Shown: positions 1 through 6,061 of the stretch, piece by piece
Position numbering within the stretch: the first letter of the stretch is position 1
Layout: each line of letters opens with the position of its first letter
NCBI GenBank assembly: GCA_030042915.1
Contig: JASHYS010000473.1
Location: 1-13,756 of the forward strand
Length of the DNA stretch: 13,756 nucleotides
Direction of reading: 5' to 3'
DNA from: Acidobacteriaceae bacterium
Lineage (GTDB): Bacteria; Acidobacteriota; Terriglobia; Terriglobales; Acidobacteriaceae
The notes under the pieces: generated by a model
The model's input: the letters and a program-made list of their open reading frames with translations, nothing else
Databases searched by the model: none
Told to the model about the DNA's origin: nothing
Program-made: the position numbers and the translations under genes

Positions 1-1
1 T

Positions 2-217
2 AACCATCCTGACTTTCCCATGGTCTCTTACAGCATGCGTCTGGGCGCATATTCATGGATCTGCGCGCGCGCATCCGTGTCGCCGGGTGTGAACGTAGGC
101 GAAGGCGCCGTGTTGGGGCTGGGCTCGGTGGCCGGCCACGATCTGGAGCCATGGACGGTCTACGCTGGCGTGCCGGCAGTCAGGTTGAAAGCTCGAACCA
201 TCGCCAAGGCTGAGTGA
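2..217 (+). CDS. C-terminal fragment of a WcaF-like hexapeptide acetyltransferase
   Basis: The reading frame is open from the left edge (frame starting at base 2) to TGA at 215-217, so the N-terminus lies outside the window and the start is unknown. The 71 visible residues show the alternating Gly/Val/Ala/Ile spacing of a left-handed beta-helix (ARASVSPGVNVGEGAVLGLG), then the closing motif PWTVYAGVPA and a short basic tail. This ending is typical of the WcaF/colanic-acid-type O-acetyltransferases, which move acetyl from acetyl-CoA onto sugars of surface polysaccharides in the cytoplasm. Exact substrate and subfamily cannot be told from the tail. A polysaccharide role fits the Wzi-family gene about 1.3 kb downstream. 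A serine or maltose acetyltransferase relative is the main alternative. The fold is confident, the pathway less so. Confidence 0.8.
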   Translation, partial: NHPDFPMVSYSMRLGAYSWICARASVSPGVNVGEGAVLGLGSVAGHDLEPWTVYAGVPAVRLKARTIAKAE

Positions 218-760
218 CTTTACCTCCAGGCCGAAGTATTGCGATCGTTCGGACTTGGTTTTGAGCCGGCGGGGCAAATCGCGCCGTCTCAGGCCGCAGC
301 CGAGTTTCCGTCGACCTTCCCGGCCAGCCGCTCACTCCTGCGCATTTTCCTCCTTCCAAGACTCAGCCTCAAAACAGCATAGACCGATGCATAGGCCCGC
401 TCATAGCAGGAGTGGCATCGAACCGGTAGCTGCAACAGAAATAAACGCAGAATATCAACAATGCGGACACGGATTCGTGACCGCTGCATGCGGTTGGAAG
501 AACAGGAATCGCATTTCATTCTTGCTCCTTCGCATGCGGAATCACCAAAAGGGTTCTAGCGCGCTCGTGCTGCGTCTTGGCATGCGTCTAACTTGCACAA
601 AAACGCGGAATGCGATTTTGTGAATTAAGCGTAGGTTACAAAGAACGATCCATCTGTGAGCGCCGTCCCGTGAGCAAAATTCAAGTGATGAATCGAACTT
701 GCTAATACCCCGGCGCTTTGAAGCCGTCTAAATCAAAATGCGCCCAAGGTAAATCACTGG
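218..760. other. Gene-poor intergenic region
   Basis: No convincing coding frame is seen in this 543 bp stretch. The open frames on both strands read as Arg/Ser/Cys-rich strings without family motifs, ribosome binding sites or the G/C-ending codon bias of the neighbouring genes. A weak hairpin (CCGAA 231-235 with TTCGG 248-252, followed by a T-rich stretch ending near 261) could terminate the acetyltransferase transcript. An imperfect inverted repeat at 596-622 is listed separately. Otherwise I see nothing here. Confidence 0.6.
596..622. repeat. Imperfect inverted repeat (10 paired positions)
   Basis: CACAAAA (596-602) pairs with TTTTGTG (616-622). After one A-A mismatch (603/615), CGC (604-606) pairs with GCG (612-614) around the loop GGAAT. 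It could be a protein-binding dyad or a worn terminator hairpin. There is no T-run beyond the arm and no gene directly beside it, so the role is open. Confidence 0.4.
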
Positions 761-780
761 AAAACCGGCCCGGACGCCGG
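761..780 (-). terminator. Candidate rho-independent terminator of the 813-1292 gene
   Basis: Read on the minus strand, CCGGC (780-776), a 6-nt loop and GCCGG (769-765) form a GC-only 5-bp stem followed directly by TTTT (764-761). It lies about 32 bp past the stop of the minus-strand gene ending at 813. That is the expected place and orientation, and it supports the gene being transcribed. The stem is short, so confidence is moderate. Confidence 0.5.
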
Positions 781-812
781 CGAGGGTTTCCCAGCGCCCG
801 AGCCGAGAATAG

Positions 813-1292
813 CTAAGGAATCCAGAAGCCTCCCATGTAACCCTGGTCGTAACCACTCGCCGGGTCGACGCTGAAGATGTCGCCAAAGGCGCCATCCTGC
901 AGGACCGTGAAGGTGAGGCCGCCCGAGCTGTTGGTGGTGAATGCGGATCGGCCGCTGCTGCTATACATCTGGTAATTGTCGGAGCCACCCTCCTCAATGG
1001 TGCCTTCTACGGGCGAAAAGGTGAGATTGGCCGGCGCTTCATTCAAGGTGAATGTCAACGACCCGTTTGGGCCGCCTGAGCCGGAGTAAGTCACGGTTCC
1101 GCTGGCGAGCGGCGCCTGCGTGGCGCCGGGGCTGAGGGTTCCTCCGTTGACTGAAGTTTCCAGCTGCAATGTGGCGACGTAGACCTGCGAAGCGTCATTC
1201 GGTGTGACATCGGTCGCCAGCGACTTGGCCGGGGCCTCACCGCAAATCCTCATTGGTATTCGATGCTGCGCAGCGACCCTGTAGTTGCTCAT
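813..1292 (-). CDS. Hypothetical protein, Gly/Ser/Thr-rich, possibly N-terminally decayed
   Basis: I do not recognise the family. The frame encodes 159 residues from ATG 1292-1290. It can be extended upstream to GTG 1388, but codons above about 1240 lose the G/C-ending bias that is strong below it (for example the stretch around GTLSPGATQAPLASGTVTYS), so the longer start is unlikely. The well-biased part looks like an extracellular beta-rich protein, with Gly/Ser/Thr/Asn turns alternating with short hydrophobic strands and an ending of GYMGGFWIP. No signal peptide, membrane helix or clear ribosome binding site is seen at ATG 1292 or at the alternative ATG 1253. Such a composition without a secretion signal suggests a lost or frameshifted N-terminus. 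A GC-rich hairpin plus T4 lies just downstream. It is divergent from the Wzi-family gene. Confidence 0.5.
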   Translation of the reverse strand: MSNYRVAAQHRIPMRICGEAPAKSLATDVTPNDASQVYVATLQLETSVNGGTLSPGATQAPLASGTVTYSGSGGPNGSLTFTLNEAPANLTFSPVEGTIEEGGSDNYQMYSSSGRSAFTTNSSGGLTFTVLQDGAFGDIFSVDPASGYDQGYMGGFWIP

Positions 1293-1483
1293 TTTGACGC
1301 GTCGTAAAAGGCTGAGGGCGGAGCAGTTTTTACGGAATGAACAATGAAAATCTGTAGCCAGTGCTTTCCGGTTTTCAGCCACGGCCACAGACTACTGCAT
1401 AGTTATGGACCGTTTCGACGTGATCCGCCGCTACACTGGCAGATTCGGGAAGGCGGTTCGCGAATGAGGACAATGGCCACACG

Positions 1484-3466
1484 ATGCGCCAAATTGGAGT
1501 GATAAAGTGGGGAGTGATGATCGCTTGCTGTAAAGGTTGGATGGCATCCTGGATGCCATGTGGGTTAGGATTTGCCTTCATCTTTGCAGGGGCAGGATCG
1601 CTCAGAGCTCAATCGCCCGCGCCGGCCCAAGCCGCCGCACAGACCACCAACACCGCTGCCGTTCCGGCTGCAGTTTGCCAGCCTGCAACGCTGGGTTCGC
1701 CCTACATTCCAGTGGACAGCTGGATCTATCCCGCCATGCTTCGCATGTATTCGCTGGGCTATGTGGACACACTCTATCTGGGTCTGCGCCCGTGGACGCG
1801 GACCAGTGTAATGCGCATGCTGGAAGAGGCCGGCGACCTGATTGAGAGCAGCGAAGCGGGCGGCGATCCCGGTGCCGATGAAGCGCGCAAAATCTACGAC
1901 GCTGTCAACCGCGAGTTGCGCTCCGACATGGAGGGGCCCTGCGGCCCGCACCAGGGCGGCATGCGCGTCGAATCCGTTTACACGCTCATGCGCGGAATCA
2001 GCGGCACGCCGCTCGATGACAGCTATCATCTCGGGTCGAGCATTGTGAACGACTACGGCCGTCCCTTCGAGAACGGGTTCAACAATTACTCGGGCGCGAG
2101 CGGCTACGCGACCAGCGGGCGCTTTGCCTTTTACGTGCGCGGCGAGTTTCAGGGTGCACCCTCGGCAACCGGCTACTCCACCGCACTGGCCCAGGCGCTC
2201 ACCTACGCGGACCTCACGCTGTTTTACGTGCCGTCCAACTCGCCTCCGTATGCGAATACGACTGCGATCTACAAACAGCCCACGATTCCAATGGGCCCTA
2301 TCTCTACTGCTACCCAGGGCCGCTTCCTCGAGGCGTATCTCTCCTATCAATACCTCAATCACGTCTTCTCATTCGGCAAGCACGATCAGTGGCTTGGGCC
2401 GGCGCAAGGCTCAAGCATGGCGTTTTCAAACAACGCGCAGAATTTCTACTCGTTCGAGATCAATCGCATTGAGCCGCTCCATATTCCATTACTCTCGCGC
2501 CTCACCGGTCCGTTCCGCTACGAGTTCATGCTCGGCGCACTACGCGGCCACAATTTCATGCCCGATCCAGCGTATGAGGCCAACCCCTCGCCCACCCTTC
2601 AAAACGTCACCAACCCCGGCGATCCCTGGGTGCACGTAGAGAAAATCAGCTTCAGGCCCTTGCGCGATCTGGAATTCGGCTTTGAGCGCACGGCGCTTTT
2701 TGGCGGCGAAGGGCATTCGCCGGTGACTCTGCACACATTTTTGAAGAGCTTTTTCAGCGTGTCTTCTCCCAACAACGAAGGAGTGAAGTTTGGTCCTGAG
2801 GATCCGGGAGCGCGCTTCGGCGCCTTCGACTTTTCGTGGCGCTTGCCCTGGGTTCGCAACTGGTTCACGCTCTACTGCGATTCCGAAGTACACGACGACG
2901 TCTCACCCATCGACGCGCCACGCCGCGCGGCGATCCGGCCCGGATTGTTTCTCTCGCACGTCCCGGGTATCGCCAGACTCGATGTGCGCGTAGAGGCGGC
3001 GTCCACCGCTCCGGCGGCTGTTGATCCGGGTTCCAATACATTCGGGCGCTTCATGTACTACGAAGTGATCGAGAAGCAGGGATACACCAACCAGGGCCAG
3101 CTCTTTGGCGATTGGATCGGGCGCAACGACAAGGGCGGGCAGGCCTGGATCACCTATCACCTGAGCGGCAACGAGTGGCTTCAGGTGAGCGCGCGCAATC
3201 AGAAGGCTGCCAGCGAGTTCATTCCCGGCACCTTTACGAATACCACCGCGACCTGCACGTTCGAGAGCCCCTGCTGGACACCGGGCGGAACCACGCTCAA
3301 CGACATCGATTTCGAGGCCGTCAAGCGGGTCGCTAGAGACCTTGAGATCAAAGGCAGCTTCGCCCTGGAACACTGGAAGGCTCCCATCTACCTGCCCGGC
3401 GAGCAGACCGTCACCACCACCGACATCCAGGTGACGTGGTACCCAGAGCGCAAGGTGAGTTTCTAA
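1484..3466 (+). CDS. Capsule assembly Wzi family outer-membrane protein
   Basis: Wzi-family proteins are outer-membrane barrels; the Escherichia coli member is a lectin that anchors group 1 capsule at the cell surface. The 660-residue frame starts with a signal peptide: hydrophobic core around residues 27-40 and a likely signal peptidase I site after SLRA (residue 42, before QSPAPA). A helical N-terminal part follows with the motif IPVDSWIYPAMLRMYSLGYV and then LGLRPWTR, characteristic of this family in Acidobacteria. Next are barrel-type strands, including FSFGKHDQWLGP, and a final Phe (ERKVSF) as expected for BAM-dependent barrels. It is longer than the roughly 480-residue E. coli Wzi because of the N-terminal extension. 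The start is uncertain: ATG 1517 and ATG 1541 are in-frame alternatives, and none has a well-spaced Shine-Dalgarno. The 3' end overlaps the convergent gene by 4 bp. The polysaccharide it serves is not known. Confidence 0.85.
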   Translation: MRQIGVIKWGVMIACCKGWMASWMPCGLGFAFIFAGAGSLRAQSPAPAQAAAQTTNTAAVPAAVCQPATLGSPYIPVDSWIYPAMLRMYSLGYVDTLYLGLRPWTRTSVMRMLEEAGDLIESSEAGGDPGADEARKIYDAVNRELRSDMEGPCGPHQGGMRVESVYTLMRGISGTPLDDSYHLGSSIVNDYGRPFENGFNNYSGASGYATSGRFAFYVRGEFQGAPSATGYSTALAQALTYADLTLFYVPSNSPPYANTTAIYKQPTIPMGPISTATQGRFLEAYLSYQYLNHVFSFGKHDQWLGPAQGSSMAFSNNAQNFYSFEINRIEPLHIPLLSRLTGPFRYEFMLGALRGHNFMPDPAYEANPSPTLQNVTNPGDPWVHVEKISFRPLRDLEFGFERTALFGGEGHSPVTLHTFLKSFFSVSSPNNEGVKFGPEDPGARFGAFDFSWRLPWVRNWFTLYCDSEVHDDVSPIDAPRRAAIRPGLFLSHVPGIARLDVRVEAASTAPAAVDPGSNTFGRFMYYEVIEKQGYTNQGQLFGDWIGRNDKGGQAWITYHLSGNEWLQVSARNQKAASEFIPGTFTNTTATCTFESPCWTPGGTTLNDIDFEAVKRVARDLEIKGSFALEHWKAPIYLPGEQTVTTTDIQVTWYPERKVSF

Positions 3467-4326
3467 GGAAGCGCCTTGACGGGATAAGCAGGCGCGGCTG
3501 AATGGTCAACTCGAACGAGTTGCCCTGCGGGATCGAAGGTCAACGCCCACTGCATCGGCTGCTGCGGCGTTGCCACGTCGACAAACCGCACTGTGGCCCC
3601 CCCGAACCTTTCAATCTCAATGGCCGGTGTAAACTCGACGGCAAAATCCGCCAGGGTCGATTTCCCGGAACCTGGAGAGATCTGGGGACGAGGGCCGGTG
3701 AGGGCGGCGTAACAAAGCGCAGTTGCCAGCCACTTGGGTTTTTCGTTCGCAGGCTCGTCGGCGCGAATGCGGTTGAACGCCGCAATGGCAAGGCCGTTGA
3801 CGGGAGCAGGTGAAAACGGCGCAAACCCGCGACGCTGGATGGGAATCACGCGCACCCGGCCGTTGCCGGCACGCGCAATGGCTGCGGAGAACAGAGTTAC
3901 GTCTCCATCTCCGTTATCGGCTTTATAAAGCAGAAGTACGTGCCCCGGAAGCGCTGCGCACACCAGTTGCTGGTAGCTCCAATTCCCCTGGCTAAAATCG
4001 ATGCCTGCAAAGGCCGTCGCGTCGCCGATTGCACCTTCTGCCTTGTCGGCCAGCGCGCGGTCCTCCGCGCTCATCTGCCCTCTGGTGCGGTACTCGATGG
4101 GGTTTCCGCCTTCCAAACCTTCAGTGCTGAACGAAAATGCAGTGGGCGCCTCAGCAGGTGAAAGCGGTTTGGTCGGGTACGAAGCTCCCGAGATATCCGA
4201 AGGCAGCGGCTGCGAAGAATAAGGCGCGGCTGGAGTTTGTGTGGCTGTCTGTGCTCCGCACCGAGCAGAAAGCACACCCGCGACGCTGAGCGCAAGCGAG
4301 ATGGCCACGATGCTTTCGCGCTTCAT
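3463..4326 (-). CDS. Secreted hypothetical protein
   Basis: This 287-residue protein begins with a clear signal peptide: MKRE, a hydrophobic core to about residue 19, and possible signal peptidase I sites after VLSA or CGA. There is no lipobox, despite a Cys at 23. A Pro/Ser/Ala-rich linker (about residues 27-65) precedes a globular part of mixed alpha/beta character, with LVCAALPGHVLLLYKADNGD and VRVIPIQRRGFAPFSPAPVN as its most distinctive stretches. I do not recognise a named family or catalytic motif. A periplasmic or outer-membrane-associated location is inferred. It runs convergently into the Wzi-family gene: its TAG (3465-3463) and the TAA of that gene (3464-3466) share bases. ATG 4326 has no strong ribosome binding site. 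G/C-ending codon use is consistent with a genuine gene. Confidence 0.75.
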   Translation of the reverse strand: MKRESIVAISLALSVAGVLSARCGAQTATQTPAAPYSSQPLPSDISGASYPTKPLSPAEAPTAFSFSTEGLEGGNPIEYRTRGQMSAEDRALADKAEGAIGDATAFAGIDFSQGNWSYQQLVCAALPGHVLLLYKADNGDGDVTLFSAAIARAGNGRVRVIPIQRRGFAPFSPAPVNGLAIAAFNRIRADEPANEKPKWLATALCYAALTGPRPQISPGSGKSTLADFAVEFTPAIEIERFGGATVRFVDVATPQQPMQWALTFDPAGQLVRVDHSAAPAYPVKALP

Positions 4327-4357
4327 ACAGGGTCAAGACTACCATTTTCGGGCAGGG

Positions 4358-4388
4358 AAAAGTCCGCCCGCGCGCCTTCGCGAGCGCG
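4358..4388 (-). terminator. Weak candidate terminator of the 4452-5054 gene
   Basis: On the minus strand, CGCGC (4388-4384) can pair with GCGCG (4373-4369) around a 10-nt loop, and TTTT (4361-4358) follows after a 7-nt gap. The position between two minus-strand genes fits a terminator, but the gap before the T-run makes it weak. A separate TGGCC/GGCCA hairpin (4451-4437) directly after the stop of the upstream gene has no T-run. Confidence 0.3.
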
Positions 4389-4451
4389 TAAAATTGAGAT
4401 CCTTCACTTGAGCATCAGGAGTGCGGTCATTGGCGTTGGCCGCACAGGCCA

Positions 4452-5054
4452 TCAGTGCTTCTGGTAGGAGTGCGAGAAGTCGTACGAGATGCCGCTGGTA
4501 AATCCCTGCGGGTTCAGGGTCTTCCCCAGCAGCGGTCCAACCCAGTACTGATACTCGTAGTCGCCGCGCCACCAAAGCGGGCCCCAGAACCGCAACTCGA
4601 AGCCGCCGCCAGGAGCGATCAACATGCGCGTGTCGTGGCTGTAATGGGGCAGCGGGTAGAAATCGATGCTACCCTCTTCAACCAGGGTTTTCATAATCGG
4701 GTGGAACCGCTCGCTGATACGCCACGCATACACAGGGCCGCCGCCCGCCGTGTCCTGACGCTGGTTATACTGCCCAGCGTTGAGGTTTGGATCCTTGCTG
4801 ATGTCGCGGCCCTCAGCTTCTACTCCGAGACCCCGCAGAAACGACGGCATCCTTCCTGGGTACCAATCGGCCCAGACCGCGCCTCCTAACATACGGCCGT
4901 GCCCCCAATCAACATCCCAACTGGAGGGCCCTGCGCCGATCGTCAGGTTGAGGCCGCCCCTCTGATATTGGGGAACGACTTGAGAGAAGGCGGGGATCGC
5001 TGCATACGCCAGGCACACGATCAAGAGGGGAAACACCGACAACTTGAAACGCAT
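4452..5054 (-). CDS. Small outer-membrane beta-barrel protein
   Basis: The 200-residue product starts with a textbook signal peptide: MRFK, a hydrophobic core to about residue 20, and cleavage near AFS-Q at residue 24-25. The mature part has alternating hydrophobic/polar strands rich in Gly, Trp and Tyr (GGLNLTIGAGPSSWDVDWGHG, FELRFWGPLWWRGDYEYQYW) with turn-rich loops. This is the look of an 8-stranded OmpA/OmpW-like barrel, similar to the outer-membrane beta-barrel domain families common in Acidobacteria. The start is firm: AAGGAG (5067-5062 on the minus strand) sits 7 nt before ATG 5054-5052. The last strand ends FSHSYQKH, not with the usual terminal Phe. It is divergent from the OmpA-like gene across a 1-kb spacer. 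No specific ligand can be assigned. Confidence 0.7.
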   Translation of the reverse strand: MRFKLSVFPLLIVCLAYAAIPAFSQVVPQYQRGGLNLTIGAGPSSWDVDWGHGRMLGGAVWADWYPGRMPSFLRGLGVEAEGRDISKDPNLNAGQYNQRQDTAGGGPVYAWRISERFHPIMKTLVEEGSIDFYPLPHYSHDTRMLIAPGGGFELRFWGPLWWRGDYEYQYWVGPLLGKTLNPQGFTSGISYDFSHSYQKH

Positions 5055-5226
5055 TGTGCATCTCCTTCAATTTCGCATGCTGCCCCTCGCCGGAAGGCTG
5101 CGGTCGCGCATGCGCACAACTGAAAACCAAAATCACAAGGCAGGAAAACAGGGAATTGAGCTAGGGACGCAGCTGAAAAATTCCATAGAACGGCTGCGGA
5201 AGAGCGCGAATCCACTTTCGTCGCAA

Positions 5227-5322
5227 AATTTGAACACCGTGCGATCGAGATGGCTTTGTTTCAAATTACACGACGCTCGGCAAAAAGTTGCAGAAACCAG
5301 CAATCGGATTGCAACTTTTTTT
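5227..5322 (+). ncRNA. Candidate small RNA ending in a strong terminator
   Basis: Two stem-loops lie in tandem. AATTTGAA (5227-5234) pairs with TTCAAATT (5260-5267). Then AAAAAGTTGCA (5282-5292) pairs perfectly with TGCAACTTTTT (5310-5320), and two more T follow. On the plus strand the second hairpin is a good intrinsic terminator, yet no plus-strand gene precedes it: the neighbouring gene at 5054 runs leftward. A short non-coding transcript ending at about 5322 is the simplest explanation. No promoter was identified, and the true 5' end is unknown. The A-run on the 5' side means it could also terminate minus-strand transcription. Confidence 0.3.
5282..5322. terminator. Perfect 11-bp hairpin with A-run and T-run (possibly bidirectional terminator)
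   Basis: AAAAAGTTGCA (5282-5292) and TGCAACTTTTT (5310-5320) are exact reverse complements separated by 17 nt, with T continuing to 5322. The structure fits an intrinsic terminator in either direction. On the minus strand it would lie upstream of the barrel gene ending at 5054 and insulate it. No annotated gene clearly uses it on either strand. Confidence 0.6.
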
Positions 5323-5337
5323 GACAGTGTACATTGT
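5321..5337 (+). promoter_or_regulatory. TTGACA box overlapping a TGTACA-centred operator-like palindrome
   Basis: TTGACA (5321-5326) matches the sigma-70 -35 consensus. It overlaps ACAGTGTACATTGT (5324-5337), which is palindromic at all but one pair of positions. Dyads with a TGTACA core overlapping a promoter are typical of TetR-family repressor operators. No good -10 hexamer is seen 16-18 nt downstream, and neither a repressor gene nor a target gene lies beside it. It may therefore be a relic. Confidence 0.35.
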
Positions 5338-5339
5338 AA

Positions 5340-5440
5340 CCCCGAACGCCTGAGGAAAAGAGCACCCTTTTGTGTTATTGAAGAGGGCTCCCAGTTCCTT
5401 CGTTTCCACGCTCGACCGCCGCAAAGTTCAGTGTTCGGGG
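5340..5440. repeat. 8-bp inverted repeat enclosing about 85 bp
   Basis: CCCCGAAC (5340-5347) and GTTCGGGG (5433-5440) are exact reverse complements. Inside are smaller complementary pieces (for example AAAAG and CTTTT flanking a 6-nt loop near 5357-5373). This could close a folded RNA, or could be chance in GC-rich DNA. No tRNA or known riboswitch motif is visible inside. Confidence 0.25.
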
Positions 5441-5715
5441 GCCTGTGGTGAAACAGGATTCTTGCGGACGCCGGACGCGAGCAGGGGCTGGCCAGGACTG
5501 CCAAACGTCAGCCGCTTTTGCATCCGCACTGGGCAATTTGATATTTAATTCGCCGCTTGCAGCCTGATTTTCAGTGAGCTAACATCGAGCAGAACGCAGA
5601 CGGGGCGTGGACGTCGCGCGCTTCGCACCGGTTGGACAATCCTGGCGGCAAGCGAGCTGGGATTTCTTGAAGCTCCCCGATTATGCCGACAAAGACGAGC
5701 AATCACGACCAGAAA

Positions 5716-5844
5716 GACTGATCAGTCGATCCGATAAGGTATTTAGCTAATAGGTACTCCACCTAAATAATTCCCTGGTGCACGTTGGCCGGCGGTGCGC
5801 AGGCCAATCGAAAGCGAGGGTCCTTTTGGCGTTACCAAGGTAAC
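5716..5844. repeat. Cluster of four short inverted repeats
   Basis: Four dyads occur within 130 bp. GACTGATCAGTC (5716-5727) is a perfect 12-bp palindrome. TATTTAG and CTAAATA flank 16 nt at about 5740-5767, with a nested TAGGT/ACCTA pair. TTGGCC (5785-5790) pairs with GGCCAA (5802-5807). GTTACC (5831-5836) pairs with GGTAAC (5839-5844). They lie 220-350 bp upstream of the OmpA-like start codon, so they could be regulator binding sites or parts of a folded leader RNA. Confidence 0.4.
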
Positions 5845-5944
5845 CGTTGATGGTGACGCACGCTGACGTCGCTGGACTCAACTTATTGAATAAAGTGTGC
5901 TCTGCCGTTTACTCCTGTGGTAGGTTAAATGGTGCCGTAAGACG

Positions 5945-5979
5945 CCCGCTGCATTGCGCACTGTGCAAAAGCAGTCGGG
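5945..5979 (+). promoter_or_regulatory. Stem-loop in the probable 5' leader of the OmpA-like gene
   Basis: CCCG and CTGC (5945-5952) pair with GCAG (5971-5974) and CGGG (5976-5979), leaving one bulged T. Further in, TTGC (5954-5957) pairs with GCAA (5965-5968) around a 7-nt loop. That gives about 12 base pairs in 35 nt. It lies about 80 nt upstream of ATG 6062. A role in mRNA stability or translation control is possible. It matches no riboswitch class I know. Confidence 0.35.
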
Positions 5980-6061
5980 AATTAGCATGAAGGCCCACTT
6001 AGAAAGCTGATTCACTCCACGTTTTCCACATTGTTTCATTCAATCTGCGGAGGATCTACGC

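Larger units (their letters stand above)
5055..6061. other. Long repeat-rich non-coding region between divergent genes
   Basis: About 1 kb separates two divergent envelope genes. The longest open frames (5044-5451 plus, 5133-5504 minus) lack family motifs and the local codon bias and look spurious. What the region does hold is a dense set of inverted repeats, described individually here: 5227-5267, 5282-5322, 5324-5337, 5340-5440, 5716-5727, 5740-5767, 5785-5807, 5831-5844 and 5945-5979. Leftmost bases must include the leader and promoter of the barrel gene, and rightmost bases those of the OmpA-like gene. I cannot place either promoter with confidence. Confidence 0.6.

Noticed and set aside
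255..623. A 122-codon plus-strand open frame after the acetyltransferase
   Set aside because: Ser/Arg/His-rich without motifs or coding bias, no ribosome binding site, and it covers the dyad at 596-622.
1565..2362. A 265-codon minus-strand open frame inside the Wzi-family gene
   Set aside because: Its composition is that of an antisense shadow, and the plus-strand frame matches a known family over its whole length.
5105..5114. GCGCATGCGC-type palindrome near the barrel gene start
   Set aside because: Short GC palindromes of this kind are expected by chance in GC-rich DNA, and it has no clear relation to a promoter.
5340..5440. Possible tRNA or known riboswitch in the spacer
   Set aside because: The 8-bp closing stem resembles an acceptor stem at first sight, but the enclosed length, missing T-loop and anticodon arms, and lack of known riboswitch core motifs rule this out by eye.
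5044..5504. Overlapping open frames on both strands in the spacer (135 and 123 codons)
   Set aside because: No ribosome binding site, no family resemblance, poor codon bias, and they run through strong inverted repeats.
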